A DNA stretch of 64,000 nucleotides from Bradysia coprophila (Eukaryota > Arthropoda > Insecta > Diptera > Sciaridae): the NCBI RefSeq assembly GCF_014529535.1, contig NW_023504022.1, positions 1,608,986-1,672,985 of the forward strand, read 5' to 3'. Position 1 is the stretch's first letter. Each line of letters begins with the position of its first letter. Below the pieces are notes generated by a model that made no database searches, was not told where the DNA came from, and worked only from the letters and a program-made list of their open reading frames with translations. A program made the position numbers and the translations under genes. Positions 11,857 through 23,474 of the stretch are shown here, in pieces.

Positions 11857-13684
11857 CTCAAAAATGTGTGAACACACGCAAAAATAGATCATCCTCAGTG
11901 TACGGTACTTTTAAACGTAATCTCACTTTAGTTGATTTGATTCGACAGCAATTTTACCAGAATTTTTTTATATTAAAATACCTCACTTGTCAAAAGTACA
12001 AATGATGGAGATGGCTTCTTGTGTGTTTTTCGAAGTGTACGCAACAGTTTTTGTATTCCTTATTAAATATCCTCCATTTCCAATTTTAAGAAAATGCCTT
12101 TAACAGTTTTACTGTTAGGTTATGTTTGGTAAATATGCGAGCATTTTAAATTAATCTTTGACCGTTCAAATACAAATTCACAACATTTAAGTAATTGAAA
12201 AAAAAACTTTTCTTTTTACTGTTTTGATCCCTTGTAAAAATAGGATTTCTTGTTTTTCAATAAAGACAAAACAAGTTGTCTTGTGGTTTCCTTTTAGGGG
12301 TGCTCAGAACAAAGTAAATTCGTTAATAACTGACATAATCTACTATTATGATTTTGAAGTAATTATTTATAGCTTCATTGATTGAAAATGTCAAATATTG
12401 TCGATGTTTACCTTCATTTTTACGCTTCTTTTTCGCCTCGGGAATTTCGAGTGGATGTAACCAGTCTATAAATAATTGTAAAAAAAACACTTTCCTCGTC
12501 CATAATTTTTTACAGAAGAGATCAGCAAGGATTATTTTGAGAGCTTTAGACAATTCTGTCTTTTCTTAACAATTAGTTAATTAAAAACATAAAAATTGGC
12601 CCCGTACGAAAGGTACGAAAGTCTTGTCCGAAGTTAGTGTTATCGTATAGCTATTATAAAGCTTTATACCACTATATTTAGCTGCATATCGCTACATATC
12701 ATTCTACGGCTATGTAGCCCAATTTTGCTTGAAATTACTCTCGTTGTTGCATAGTTCTGCAGATTTTGCTTATCTTCAAATTTATCAAATTTATAATTGT
12801 CCGAGGAACAACAAAAAATCATCGAAATTGATGGTGTTTTACTGAAGTTAAGGTGCGGAGAGACATACATCTTTCTTGTTTTTCCTCATCTAACATATCT
12901 GCCCGAGTATAAACCAAGTCTAGACAACCGTTTCCCTTTACTCAAGGATTCAAAATCGACGTGGTACAAACGGGATAGTAAATATATAAGACTCCTGTAC
13001 TTCGTAAACATCTTTTGTTTACTATAAAAGGCAAATGTTCGCATGTGCCGCATCTCAGTATCAAGGAAAATTGTTCGAGTCGAACATGACCATTAATAAC
13101 GAAGCAGTGGCTGTTAGTGCTAAATAAAATTAAATTTTTAACTAAAAGTGATTAGCAGTTTGAATAAAACCCCCTGCTATAATGATATTTGTTGTATTAC
13201 TAGTAAGTGTTCTTGATAAAATCTACTTAAAATTTCAACAAAAAGGTCTAAGCAACATTTAAAGCACGCCACTTTTGTTTTTGTCGATGGTCTTACGGTT
13301 TCAAATTCGGGCTTTCACGTCCTATATTCTATATAACAAGCTACAGTGTGTTCGACGAAGCGAAAGGACAGTTATTTGTTTACCGAGGGCATAAAATAGG
13401 AAATTGCAATAAGAGTGATGTTTGTAGCCAGAGGTGACCATTGGTGACTATTAGGTAAAGCACGTCTTCCATATAAACAAACACTCCTCCAAAGTGGAGG
13501 TTGGCACTGTTTATTTATGTCGTTTTAATTTAAGAACGACAAATGAAAACAACGATCAATCATGAAAACAGCTGGCAAAAAATCTCTCAAAAACATGTCC
13601 TTTTTGACAATTCTTTTCAGAAAGTGCTGTTTTAATCATTTTGAATGAGAGTGAAAAAACAAGTGTGAATTTTGTTGATCCGGG
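11857..13684. other. Intergenic, no gene seen
   Basis: Mostly unique-looking AT-rich DNA. A short relic of the AGCCCCGTACGAAG family end is visible at about 12600-12625 (GGCCCCGTACGAAAGGTACG). Short open frames at 12323-12553 and 12797-13027 have no recognisable domain, and I do not call them genes. Confidence 0.5.
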
Positions 13685-13915
13685 GCGAAGCTGAGGTCAA
13701 TAAATACACTAAAACGAGACTTTTCATTTTTATCCCGAGTTGTGTCATTGAAAACTTCGCTTTCGCCCCTTTGGCATTTTTCTGTCACTTTCGGCCATTG
13801 GGCTTACATATTTCAACTTTCGTCCCCAGTAGGCAGCATATAAAACTAGACGAAGCTGAGGTCAAAAATCACACGAAGACATGAGTTTTCATTTTTTATC
13901 CTGAGTTTTGTGATT
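13685..13915 (+). repeat. Direct repeat pair, period about 167 bp
   Basis: CGAAGCTGAGGTCAA followed by GTTTTCATT-like sequence and ATCCTGAGT or ATCCCGAGT occurs at 13685-13750 and again at 13851-13915. No coding frame is maintained across both. Confidence 0.6.
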
Positions 13916-14093
13916 TATTTTACATTACATTTCATTTATTTATTTCATCGCAATTTTTACATAAAATTTAAATTAATGCAGAGTAGCTCCAGTAGGCTAA
14001 ATAGTAATTCTAAGGAGCTTCTACATGCTTTCGAAGCTTAAACCAATTCTCTTGTTTTCCCTAGGTGTGAAACAAGCCACTTTCGACTCTGGG

Positions 14094-14531
14094 TAGAGCT
14101 CGGCGGGCGTACCTAATTTTTATACCCGCCCGCCCGTGACCGATGTTAAGCAGTGAAATAAATGCCCGCCCGTTCGACGCCTGACAATTTTTTGACGCCC
14201 GCCCGATGCCCGCCCATTTTCTTTTCAAGTTTTTGGCGCCCGCCTGATGACCGCCCAATAATACTAATACAAGCAAAATAGTACCAAAATTGTTCAGTAG
14301 CTGTGACTGGGGGCCTTGTTTATGCAATTTTATCAAATCATTACGCAGTATTTCGTCGAATTTAATTTGTTTGTTCCTTCTTTGTATGAATTGTATCCAA
14401 AAAAGATCCGACGACCGACCAATTTTCGATGCCTGCCCGATGCCCGCCGAAATTTAGTTGCCCAATGTCGCGCGCGAAAAACTTAGGCCCGCCCGAGCCG
14501 GCCAATTTTTTGGGCTGCCCGCACAGCTCTA
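14094..14531. mobile_element. GC-rich hAT-like element, small copy
   Basis: Starts TAGAGCTCGGCGGGC and ends GCCCGCACAGCTCTA, matching the TAGAGATGTGCGGGCC ends of the element at 18790-20085. Sub-terminal regions are runs of CCCGCCCG, standing out from AT-rich surroundings. The flanks ACTCTGGG and CTCTAGGG resemble each other but are not an exact duplication. It appears to sit in an older inverted repeat (GTTTTCCCTAG at 14054, CTAGGGAAAAC at 14535). Confidence 0.65.
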
Positions 14532-14704
14532 CTCTAGGGAAAACAAAAGCATTCATTCTATTCTCTTCCCTTTTAAAATGAAATTTTAGAGGGTCAGTAG
14601 ACTAGGAAACTATTGATTTTACACCGTCCTTATTAGAAATGTACAGATCGCTAGACGATCACGTTTATGACTTTGTAACTGTTAGCCCAGGATTAATACT
14701 TAAT

Positions 14705-14795
14705 CAGTTAAAAAACCCTTAAAGGGTGAAGGTAACACAAGCCCTCGCGTCTTGACTTAAAAAATAACTCATATCGTTGTAGGTGACGCCTATAA
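14705..14795 (+). repeat. Single-arm relic of the 40290-type fold-back
   Basis: AAAAAACCCTTAAAGGGT and a following diverged AATAACTCATATC segment align with the left arm of 40290-40734. No matching right arm is present nearby. Confidence 0.55.
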
Positions 14796-14812
14796 TAGCT
14801 ATTTTCATAATA

Positions 14813-15247
14813 AGGTAGTAAATGGGATTGTTTTGCGCACTAGATGTGAGATTGCCCATACGAGCGAAGCGAGTTCGGCAACACATCGTGTGCGCAAAAC
14901 CCCCATTTACTACCGTGAAAGGAACAAGGTTTTATCTCCTGTAATGTCATCATCACCATAAAAAACAAATTTCAAAAATCAAAAACTGAAACATAAACAC
15001 GCCATGACGCTGTCACTCATACATATTCCCCACAAATTAAACACACATCTAGTATACTGTCAAGAATTTGTCAATTTTCAGTGAATAAATGAGAAATTAT
15101 CGAAGTTAGCCGTGCGCAAATGACCATTTATCGAAATTTTCAGCTAATAAACGTACGTTCTGTGAATGACGTGTTTAAATCTAGCCCATTTTGATTCTAA
15201 AAGTGACACTCAAATTGTGAATATTATGACATTACAGGAGATAAACA
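14813..15247. repeat. Two adjoining inverted repeats
   Basis: 14813-14930 forms a hairpin: GTAGTAAATGGGATTGTTTT pairs with a diverged AAAACCCCCATTTACTAC. 14933-15247 has inverted ends TTATCTCCTGTAATGTCA / TGACATTACAGGAGATAA. The first contains the phrase GAGCGAAGCGAG. No ORF. Confidence 0.6.
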
Positions 15248-15266
15248 AAAATTTTAACAACTAAAA

Positions 15267-16716
15267 CTTAAGTATAGTTTCCACTTAAAAAGACCACTCC
15301 GTTTAGCCTCCGTCTACATGTCAGTTGTAAAATAGAACAAAACGAGCCGTCAGAACAGTCGGAGCGTTTGCTGCGACTGAGCCCCGTACGAACCCGTACA
15401 TCTATTGCGCACGTGACCCTAGTTCGTCCGTAGCCCTACTCTTCCCGTAAACGTCGGTAAAGTAAAATTTTTATGAAATTTGTACGTCTTAAAAATTGTG
15501 CATAGCGCAATTACGAAGCCCCGTACGACGTTACTTTCAAATGTAACACAAATTTCGAATTGACCTACAATTTCCTTAGTCCTATATTAACCTATATTTA
15601 CCTATAAATAAACAATTTACTGATAAATATGCTAGTATATAGCTCAAAATAACTATCTATACCGTTATTTAGCTCAATATACTATATAGATATCCATATT
15701 TGGGATCCTTGAAACACCACACACACATAACCAATCACTTCCCACTGATCAATAACTTTGTAAGAATTATTTTCACCGATTTATATTGTTTTTACAAAAA
15801 TCCAAAATGGCGGCCGACGGCCATTTTGTTAGGAGGTTTAAAGTAGTACGGCTGCTTTACATTCGTTAGTACCTTTCAAACAAAAAAAAATTCATGAAAT
15901 TTGGTCAAATTTTACTTGAGATATTAACAAAAAATACCACATTCACTCTACGGCCGAGTAGCCTCATATAAGCTCACTCCAAGAGACCTAGCTCACGCTC
16001 CGGTGAACCGAATTTCATGAACTTTTTTCCCCTGATTGGTACGGTCAATACCTATCTCAGAAAGCAAAATCTTTCTAAATCCGTTCAAATTTGGCCAACG
16101 TTCAAGCAAAAACGGGTTGCCGCCCTGTACCTAGTTCACACCAAGGGGTCTAACTCACGAGTCGGTCATCCAATTTCCATAAACTTTTTTTTCTTCGATC
16201 GGTATTGTAAATACCTTTCATTTGACGTATCACTTACAAGTGTAGCCTTTAAATGGCCAGAGATATCTTCGGAAAACGTTAAATCACTTATGGGGCCCCA
16301 GCTCGGGAGGGGTCGACCCAAAATCGGCCATCTTCGAACTTAGCCTCACTATTTTGACTATCTTTCAGGGAAAAAAAAAATTTTGAAATCGGATTTGATT
16401 TACTCAAGATATCGACGTGACAGACAGACGGACAGACGGCCCAAATTTTTATTGCGGATTCGTCATCTATGAACATAGGCAAACACTTTGCCCTTACCGT
16501 CTGCTTCGAATTCCATCAATTACACACGGCATCGTAATCCTATAAGCCCCTTCGTACTTCGTACGGGGCTAAAAACTGTCACGCAAACGGGGTGGAAATT
16601 GAATTTATTTCAATTTTTTACTCCGTTTACGTGACAGTTCCTTTGTTCTATTTTACAACTGTCATGAACGCGGGGGCTAAACGGAGTGCTCTTTTTAAGT
16701 GGAAACTATACTTTAG
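15267..16716. mobile_element. Inverted-repeat element carrying a nested insertion
   Basis: Inverted ends of about 75 bp: AGTATAGTTTCCACTTAAAA at left and its complement at right, continuing through ACTCCGTTTAGCC and GTTGTAAAATAGAACAAA. Nearly the whole interior (15342-16570) is copy 1 of the AGCCCCGTACGAAG family, so the original element was only about 220 bp. Confidence 0.7.
15342..16570 (-). mobile_element. AGCCCCGTACGAAG-family element, copy 1
   Basis: Minus orientation relative to copy 2 (16783-17865) and visibly very similar to it, including the shared stretch AGGATTACGATGCCGTGTGT and a CCGTCTGTCCG-type low-complexity segment. The window peptides starting MNFF seen here are shadows. No transposase. 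Confidence 0.75.
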
Positions 16717-16727
16717 AAAGAATTTTG

Positions 16728-17982
16728 GAAAGAAAATTTTACAAAAAAGTTGCGTCACAAAGTGATAGATGATTCGGTTTTTAGCCCCGTACGAAGTACG
16801 AAGGGGCTTATAGGATTACGATGCCGTGTGTAATTGATGGAATTCGAAGCAGACGGTAAGGGCAAAGTGTTTGCCTATGTTCATAGATAACGAATCCGCG
16901 ATAAAAAAATTTGTCCGTCCGTCCGTCCGTCTGTCCGTCCGTCTGTCACGTCGATATCTTGCGTAAATCAAATCCGATTTCAAAAATTTTTTTTTTCCCT
17001 GAAAGATAGTCAAAATAGTGAGGCTAAGTTCGAAGATGGGCGATTTTGGGTCGACCCTTCCGGAGCTGGGGCCCAATAAGTGCCTAACTGTTTTTCGACG
17101 ATATCTCCAGACATTTAAGCACTACACTTGTAAGTGATACGTCAAATGAAAGGTATTTACAATACCGATCGACAAAAAAAAAGTTTATGAAAATTGGATG
17201 ACCGACTCGTGAGTTAGACCCCTTGGTGTGAACTAGGTACAGGGCGGCAAACCGTTTTTGCTTGTAGGTTGGCCAAATTTGAACGTATTTCGATGGATTT
17301 TGCTTTATTAGATAGGTATTGACCGTACCAATCAGGGAAAAAAAGTTCATGAAATTCGGTTCACCGGAGCGTGAGCTAGGTCTCTTGGAGTGAGCTTATA
17401 TGAGGCTACTCGGCCGTAGAGTGAATGTGGTGTTTTTTGTTAATATCTCGAGTAAACTTTGACCGAATTTCAATTTTTTTTGTTTGAAAGGTACTAACGA
17501 ATGTAAAGCAACCGTACTACTTTCCACCTCCTAACAAAATGGCAGTCGGCCGCGATTTTGGATTTTTGTAAAATCAATATAAATCGGTGAAAATGATAAT
17601 TCCAAAATCACTGATCAGTGGGAAGTGTAGTTTGTGTTACTTTTGAAAGGAACGTCGTACGGGGCTTCGTAATTGCGCTATGCGCAATTTTTAAGACGTA
17701 CCTACACATTTCATAAGAATTTTACTTTACCGACGTTTACGGGCGCAGTAGGCTTACGGTAAGAGTAGGGCGACGGACGAACTAGGGTCACGTACGCAAT
17801 AGATGTACGGGTTTGTACGGGGCTCAGTCGCAGCAAACGCTCCGACTGTTCTGACGGCTCGTTTTCCTTTTGAATGCCGTTTTTTAGGACATATTTTTCC
17901 CTGGTTCAGCCATTTCGTTTAACAATAGAGTCATCAACATCTGCCACTTGTGACGCAAATTTTTTTGTAAAATTTTCTTTCT
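16728..17982. mobile_element. Small fold-back element split by a nested insertion
   Basis: Left arm AGAAAATTTTACAAAAAAG then TTGCGTCACAAAGTGATAG. Right arm CATCTGCCACTTGTGACGCA then TTGTAAAATTTTCTTTCT, ending 17982. This is the same sub-terminal sequence as in 40290-40734. Copy 2 of the AGCCCCGTACGAAG family lies inside. Confidence 0.65.
16783..17865 (+). mobile_element. AGCCCCGTACGAAG-family element, copy 2
   Basis: Ends AGCCCCGTACGAAGTACG and GTACGGGGCT...GGCTCGTTTT. It forms, with copy 1, an inverted pair separated by about 210 bp. Contains a CCGTCCGTCCGTCTGTCC low-complexity stretch at about 16915-16945. No ORF. Confidence 0.75.
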
Positions 17983-18149
17983 AAATCGTGTTGTTCCTTA
18001 TACGAAGACAAAAACAAAGCGTTTTTGGATCATTTTAATATTCATGAAAAATTGTGTTGAAATAATAAAATTCGAGCCCAGCCCCAGTTTAGGTTTACTA
18101 TCTACGTTCCTTTTTCGTCTCATTAAACAGCATAAAATGTATATTGCAG

Positions 18150-20464
18150 AGCGTACTAGTAATACTTGCTGGAACGAGCAGTCTAGCCAATAGCAATGAT
18201 ATGCCTCTAAGTCAATCGAAAACCTATCAGTCGAACTGGGACTTATCAGCAAAGTATCAACCAGACGAAATATTTTTTCAAGATATGATGAAAGATGGTG
18301 GAAGTAAAAACAAATACAATATTGACGCGTACGAGATGAGATCACCAGATGCAGACAATTTTGCAGCTGAAAACTATGGACCGGGAAAATACTACGAAAA
18401 GGACACAGCCTATCTGCTAGACAGTGTTAACAATCGAGAATTCCAACCACTTCTACCGCCTTTTCGTTCTTCAAATGGGAAGCTTAGTGTGGGAAACGTA
18501 ACAAAAGTTTTTGACTTCAATCTCTTGAGTATAAATTAAGTTTAATTGGAGCTTTGCACTTAGAAGAACTTCGTCCCAATTTGTCGCACTATAAGGAAAA
18601 CCCGAAGAATCCGAAATGATTTGCGATCCGAATATCGACCAGAAACAATTGACGAATATTTATGTGCTCATCCATATAAGGATCAGGACGAAACCTATAA
18701 CCAACATGATAACAAGGTATGTAGTCATTTTGCGTGAGGTTGGTTACGATGATTACATCAACCACTCGAGTAATAAATGCAGTTGCCAATAGAGATGTGC
18801 GGGCCGACCTATTTTCAAAACCCGACCCAGCCCGGCCCAGACTAATTTTTAATGCCCGAGCCCGACCCGACCCGAGAATTTTGTAGCAAAGCCCGGCCCG
18901 GCCCGACTCGGCCCGTATTTTTTTTAATGAGCTAAAAAACCTAAAATTGGCGCGCCTAACAAGTGGAAATCGTTCGGTTACCTATCGTTATAATAGACAG
19001 TTTGCGCAAATGACGTATGACTTATAAGTCAGCTTATAAATCCGAATTTATAAGTTATAAGCAAGTCAGTTATAAGGTATAAGTCAGGTGGCTATAAGTC
19101 ATAAGTTATAAGTCAACCACCTATAAGGTGAAGGTTATACGTTCATAAGTTTATAGGTCAAGAAAGGGTATAAAAGTCCAAAGTTATAGAGATGGGAAGA
19201 TAGTGGATCATAAAGAGTAATTAAACTTTAGGAACCAGCTGACACTGACGTCCATAATCCCAAAAATATAGAAGTCAACTCAAAAAATCATGTAAAATCC
19301 ATCAAAATCTTGAAGTTCTTGGCCTGAGAAGAGTTAGGAATAGGTAACGAAGAAAAATAATTTGCTCAGTGTAATTCTTCTGACTTTAGGGATAAACTTG
19401 CCGACCAAACTTCCGAAGCTTTGATAGCTCTTCATCGTGAAGAGTTGTAACTGCCAACAGAGTCAGGACCATCATTTTCGATGGTATGTCTCAGATTTTT
19501 TACGTAAGTTCTTGTCAGCCCAAGAACTTCAGCATTTTGATGGATTTTACATGATTTTGTGAGTTGACTTCTTTATTTTTGGGATTGTTGACGTCGTTGT
19601 AGGCTGGTTCCTAAAGTTTAATTGCTCTATATGATCCACTGTCTTCTTATCTCTATAAGTTTCGACTTCATAATTTTGACCTATAACCGTCTGAACTTAT
19701 AACTTTCACTTTATAGATGGTTTACTTATAAGACCAAGACTTATAACTTATAGCTGACTTACTTATATCTTATAAATTCTGATTTATAAGTTTACTTATA
19801 AGTTATACGTAATTTGTGCAAACTCTCTAATAATTTAGTTTCACAAATCTATCGAACACTTGAAAGTAAGCTTACGCTCGGACTGTATTGCAATTTTTCT
19901 TTAAATTTTTGTTTAAGTTTTCACATTTTTTTAAAAGTCGAAGAAAGTCGGGCCAGCCCGAACCTTTGTTTTTGAAACCCGAGCCCGCCCGAGCCCGACT
20001 AATTTTTGAAACCCGGACCCAAGCCCGGTCGGGCCGGGCTGGGCCGGGTCGGGTAGGTGAATTTCGGGCGGCCCGCACATCTCTAGTTGCCAATCGATGT
20101 AGCCATTATTTCTGATTTCTTTAACTTTTTATGGAAAAATTGTGTTTTGTCATTTTTGCATAGTCGTTTGTCTCTTGCTTCTTTTTTTAACAGGCTGTGA
20201 TGTTAATAAATAAAACCTAAACTTTCTATCAACATTAAAAAGGTATGTGGAGTGGCCGGCTTTCACTGTGTTCAAAGGTATGCAAACATTCACGTTACTC
20301 ACAGACCGCCAGATAGCGACACTTGGTTGTTGGAAACATTTCGTATAGCCAATGGCTGCGAGTGTATGTGGCCCACATTAGAGCACGGAGATATCGAACG
20401 CTATCACTACAGTAAGGAAAATAACACAAAATATCGTTGCAGACCGATGTACTCTGAATACTAG
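18150..20464 (+). CDS. trk: Trunk/PTTH-like cystine-knot ligand, first exon not found
   Basis: Probably a secreted growth-factor-like ligand (Trunk and PTTH both signal through the Torso receptor; family knowledge). Exons: 18150-18497, 18564-18716, 20243-20464, all phase 0 with GT/AG ends, giving 240 residues plus stop. The first visible exon opens with a hydrophobic stretch SVLVILAGTSSLANS, as in the end of a signal peptide, so the start codon must lie in an upstream exon I could not identify. Then come an acidic spacer, a basic stretch RTIRKTRRIR that could be a furin-type site, and a C-terminal module with seven cysteines: PIC, YLC, VCGVAGFHC, NGCECMWP and YRC. The C-x5-C ... W ... GCEC pattern resembles PTTH/Trunk more than Spaetzle, which would end CCVC. 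The last intron carries an hAT element (18790-20085). The symbol is tentative. Confidence 0.6.
18790..20085. mobile_element. hAT-type element in the Trunk-like gene intron
   Basis: Terminal repeat TAGAGATGTGCGGGCC at left and GGCCCGCACATCTCTA at right (differing at one or two positions inward), with an exact 8-bp duplication GTTGCCAA at 18782-18789 and 20086-20093. Sub-terminal CCCGACCCG / CGGGTCGGG runs of about 90-120 bp lie at each end, then arrays of TTATAAGT, then a long internal inverted repeat (about 19220-19320 against 19525-19625). 1,296 bp, no transposase ORF. Confidence 0.88.
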
Positions 20465-20589
20465 TTTTATGGTTGTGGGCTTATCTCTTCACAATATGGA
20501 TAATGATTCAGATCACTTTAGATTGACATTGATTTTACTGAAAATATGATTGAAAATCCCCAATTAATTTGTAAGAAAAAATACGATGA

Positions 20590-20595
20590 AATAAA
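20590..20595 (+). promoter_or_regulatory. poly(A) signal of the Trunk-like gene
   Basis: AATAAA 126 bp after the stop codon. A second AATAAA occurs about 40 bp further on. Confidence 0.5.
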
Positions 20596-20788
20596 TAGTT
20601 ATTGTGCAGTGAAGGCAGTTTTTTTAAATAAAATGTCATCCCCTTATACTGAATATTGAATGCTTTTCTGGATGCAAAAGTTACCAAATGTTATAAACGT
20701 TAGATAAAACGGACTAATCGTCCAAGGAATTGTGTCAGAAAAAAAGGCTCCGTTCGTTGAAAAAGTCCATTTTCGAAAAATCGAATTT

Positions 20789-21418
20789 GTTCCAACCAAG
20801 GCTATATACAAAGATTTATTCATTCGGGGGGGGGGGGCATTTGAAGGCTGTATTTTGTGCGTTGCAATTTGGCAACGGGCTACAAGCAAATATACAAAGC
20901 TCCGCCGCTAGTTCTCGAAGTCAAAACAGCCAACCTTTCCTTTCTTTGAAAGTAATTTTCAATTTTTCACTTCAACGTGACCCTGACCCATGGGAAAGGG
21001 AAGAGCTACAGCTCTGTTCGTTTTTTGTTCTCATCCGTTCGTTAGTGTATCTTATCCCCACGAATGACCCATTTTCCCCCATTTTTTCTTAATTTGTCGA
21101 TGCGGATGTGTTTTATCAATAAAGTTGTGCAAAAGAGTACGTTTTCCATTTGTTAATAAAATTACAGAAAGGAGACTGTTGTTTGTTCTAATTTATTTTG
21201 TTTCGATAAATGATTTACGGGAGAACGCTGTTTTTAGTGACTGTCTGCTAGGCCCTTGCTTGTCCTTCTGATGTTTGAAAATTTATTCGTAGTTGTGCCA
21301 CCGTCGGAGCTTTTGTATATTTGCTTGTAGCCCGTTGCCAAATTGCAACGCAAAAAATACAGTCTACAAATTGCCCCGAATGTATGAATGATCAAAGTAT
21401 ACAGCCTTGATTACAACC
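20789..21418. mobile_element. Fold-back element with a G12 run
   Basis: Inverted arms of about 125 bp: GTTCCAACCAAGGCTATATA at left, its diverged complement at right. The shared inner part GCAATTTGGCAACGGGCTAC pairs with GTAGCCCGTTGCCAAATTGC. The left arm has a run of 12 G (20826-20837) where the right arm has only a short CCCC. No ORF. Confidence 0.75.
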
Positions 21419-22316
21419 ACGTCTGTTATAGGTCTGTTGCAAGGTCATACGAATTGTCAAATTTCATCCATAGACATCATAACCTAAACAATTTCTCATG
21501 AAAAATGAGCTGCCGAAATTAGCGCGAAGCAGCTTCATTTACTAAGGCACATAAACAATAACAAAGGCACATCGGAGCCATGTTATAACATTGCCGATTG
21601 TTGTATCAATTTGATGTGAGTTTGTAGATTTTCATTTCAACTTTAAAAATATAAAATTGTGTTTTTGTCATATGTTGTAGAAGAATTATTTTATTAAAAT
21701 AAGCTTATTTGTCAAAATAAATTGTAAAAAGTCGCTGTTTCCCGACTAATTTCAAAAATGTTTGTACTAAAATACAACAATACAACACTTTTGGTTTACC
21801 GTTAGTAACCATAGAGATAATGAATTTTTACTCTGCGTGTTTGTTAATGTAGCTTGAAACGATGGAAACAAATCGTTATCTTCGGAAACACGGCTAATTA
21901 TTATAATTATTTAGCTTAACAATTTTGTTACGGTATTATCATCACAATGATGATTGGGGGATTCCCAACATGTTTGCATGAGTCATGTTTTCCAAGCATT
22001 AACGTCATAGAAATAATGTCAATTTTGTTTGTTTAAATACTCGTTGAATTGTGATCAAATAGCTAAGATTCCTATTTTGGAATTAAAACTGAGTAAAAAG
22101 TGAATATGAAGCCCACCAACTATTTACAATAACTCGATAAGGCGATTCAAAGAAGTAACAATGTTGTGAAGGGGAAACTTTCATACATATAAGAGTGTAC
22201 CACAAATTCTTATCACATTTTCAAATTGAATTAAGCTCTATTATTTGTGAGTTTTAATAACATAATTGTACTCGTAATGACAGCTTTGACGTTCAAAGAA
22301 AACCATAAACTTTAGA
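21419..22316. other. Intergenic, no gene seen
   Basis: AT-rich sequence with no ORF, RNA gene or repeat I can delimit. Confidence 0.5.
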
Positions 22317-22528
22317 CACAGCACTGCTACTAGCACGAACATAGAAAATATTCGGAGGCTGATGAAATCACAGAAGGCACTGCGTTTCTGTTATACAGAT
22401 AGATTACTTGTTTTCGTTGTATGAGTTAAAACATACAATACAAACAATCCTAAGCAGTAGCTCGTATCACTAAAGCCTCCAAATTTGACACTTATCAATT
22501 CAGTGTTCGTGCTAGTAGCAGTGCTGTG
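22317..22528. mobile_element. 212-bp MITE
   Basis: Inverted ends CACAGCACTGCTACTAGCAC and GTGCTAGTAGCAGTGCTGTG, flanked on both sides by CTTTAGA (ending 22316 and starting 22529). A solo, diverged CATAGCACTGCTAGTAG occurs at about 26852 in a TEP intron. Superfamily not assigned. Confidence 0.75.
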
Positions 22529-23474
22529 CTTTAGAGAATCTACCTACATTGGTTGCTTCATTGCTCTATCTTGAAACACTGGAAATAACAAAATAATCGT
22601 TCCAGCTGTTTAAATGTAATTTTGTATAATAGAAGCGAGATATGAAGCAATATGGTAAACTCTTTTATTCAATTATGAATTGTAACAGAGTAATAATAAA
22701 TAAATAAATAAAAGAAGCAATATCCTAAGACGGAAAACCCAATCAATTTTGCATTGATTGGATCGACAATTATGCTGCGTTTTTCATTGTAATTCGATAT
22801 CACCACATCAACGCAAAATTGCCGGTGTGCTTTCGGCCTAACTGGAGCGATTGTTTTGTTGTTACCAATCAACAAAGACGCTCTTAGTGACTTTTTATTT
22901 TTGGCAAAGACACTTTTTTGATTCGACTATTCACCCTAAGGCCATGGATTAATGGCCAAATTTCACTAGATTCATGTTGCCAAAATGATCATAAATTTTC
23001 ATTATTTGTTTTCGTCAAAAATGCTAACACAACCGGCTAGAGTAATATGATGATGTGTAAAGCCACAAAGAATGAGAAAAATTGACGTGAGGTCCCCCTC
23101 CGGAATATGTAGTTGTTCACATTATTATAATCTCTCATCAGCATGCTGATCGGTGTTTGAATACATATTTATTTCCATGAATAAATAATTACTCAAAGCC
23201 AAAGTCAAAAGATCAGTGTTATATCACTGTGGATATTCCAATATTCTATAGTCGAGTATATTCAGGTTCACATATATAAGACATATAAAGTTGTCGAACG
23301 TGAAAAGACTTTGTTTTCACATTATTTCTTATGGAGTGTTTCACTTCGTTATAACACTGACTCAACTGTGTTCAAAATATATTGTGTCCTAAGTTGACAC
23401 GAAAACAATGGCGTACCACAGCCAAAACTTTGCTAAATGTCAGAAATAAAACACTTTATAAAATTGAATATTGA

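Noticed and set aside
11527..11871. Paired plus and minus frames with nearly the same peptide
   Set aside because: They are the two arms of one palindrome.
16017..17350. Frames reading [14 protein letters not shown] and similar on both strands
   Set aside because: The same peptide appears from copies 1, 2 and 4 of a transposon family with no domain, variable frames and low-complexity CCGT runs.
20252..20464. Last exon of the Trunk-like gene as a stand-alone small ORF
   Set aside because: It begins in frame after an acceptor at 20242 and joins upstream exons in phase; no ATG start of its own.
22669..22875. Minus-strand 68-codon frame
   Set aside because: No domain, no splice partners recognised, AT-rich end; cannot be supported as a gene.
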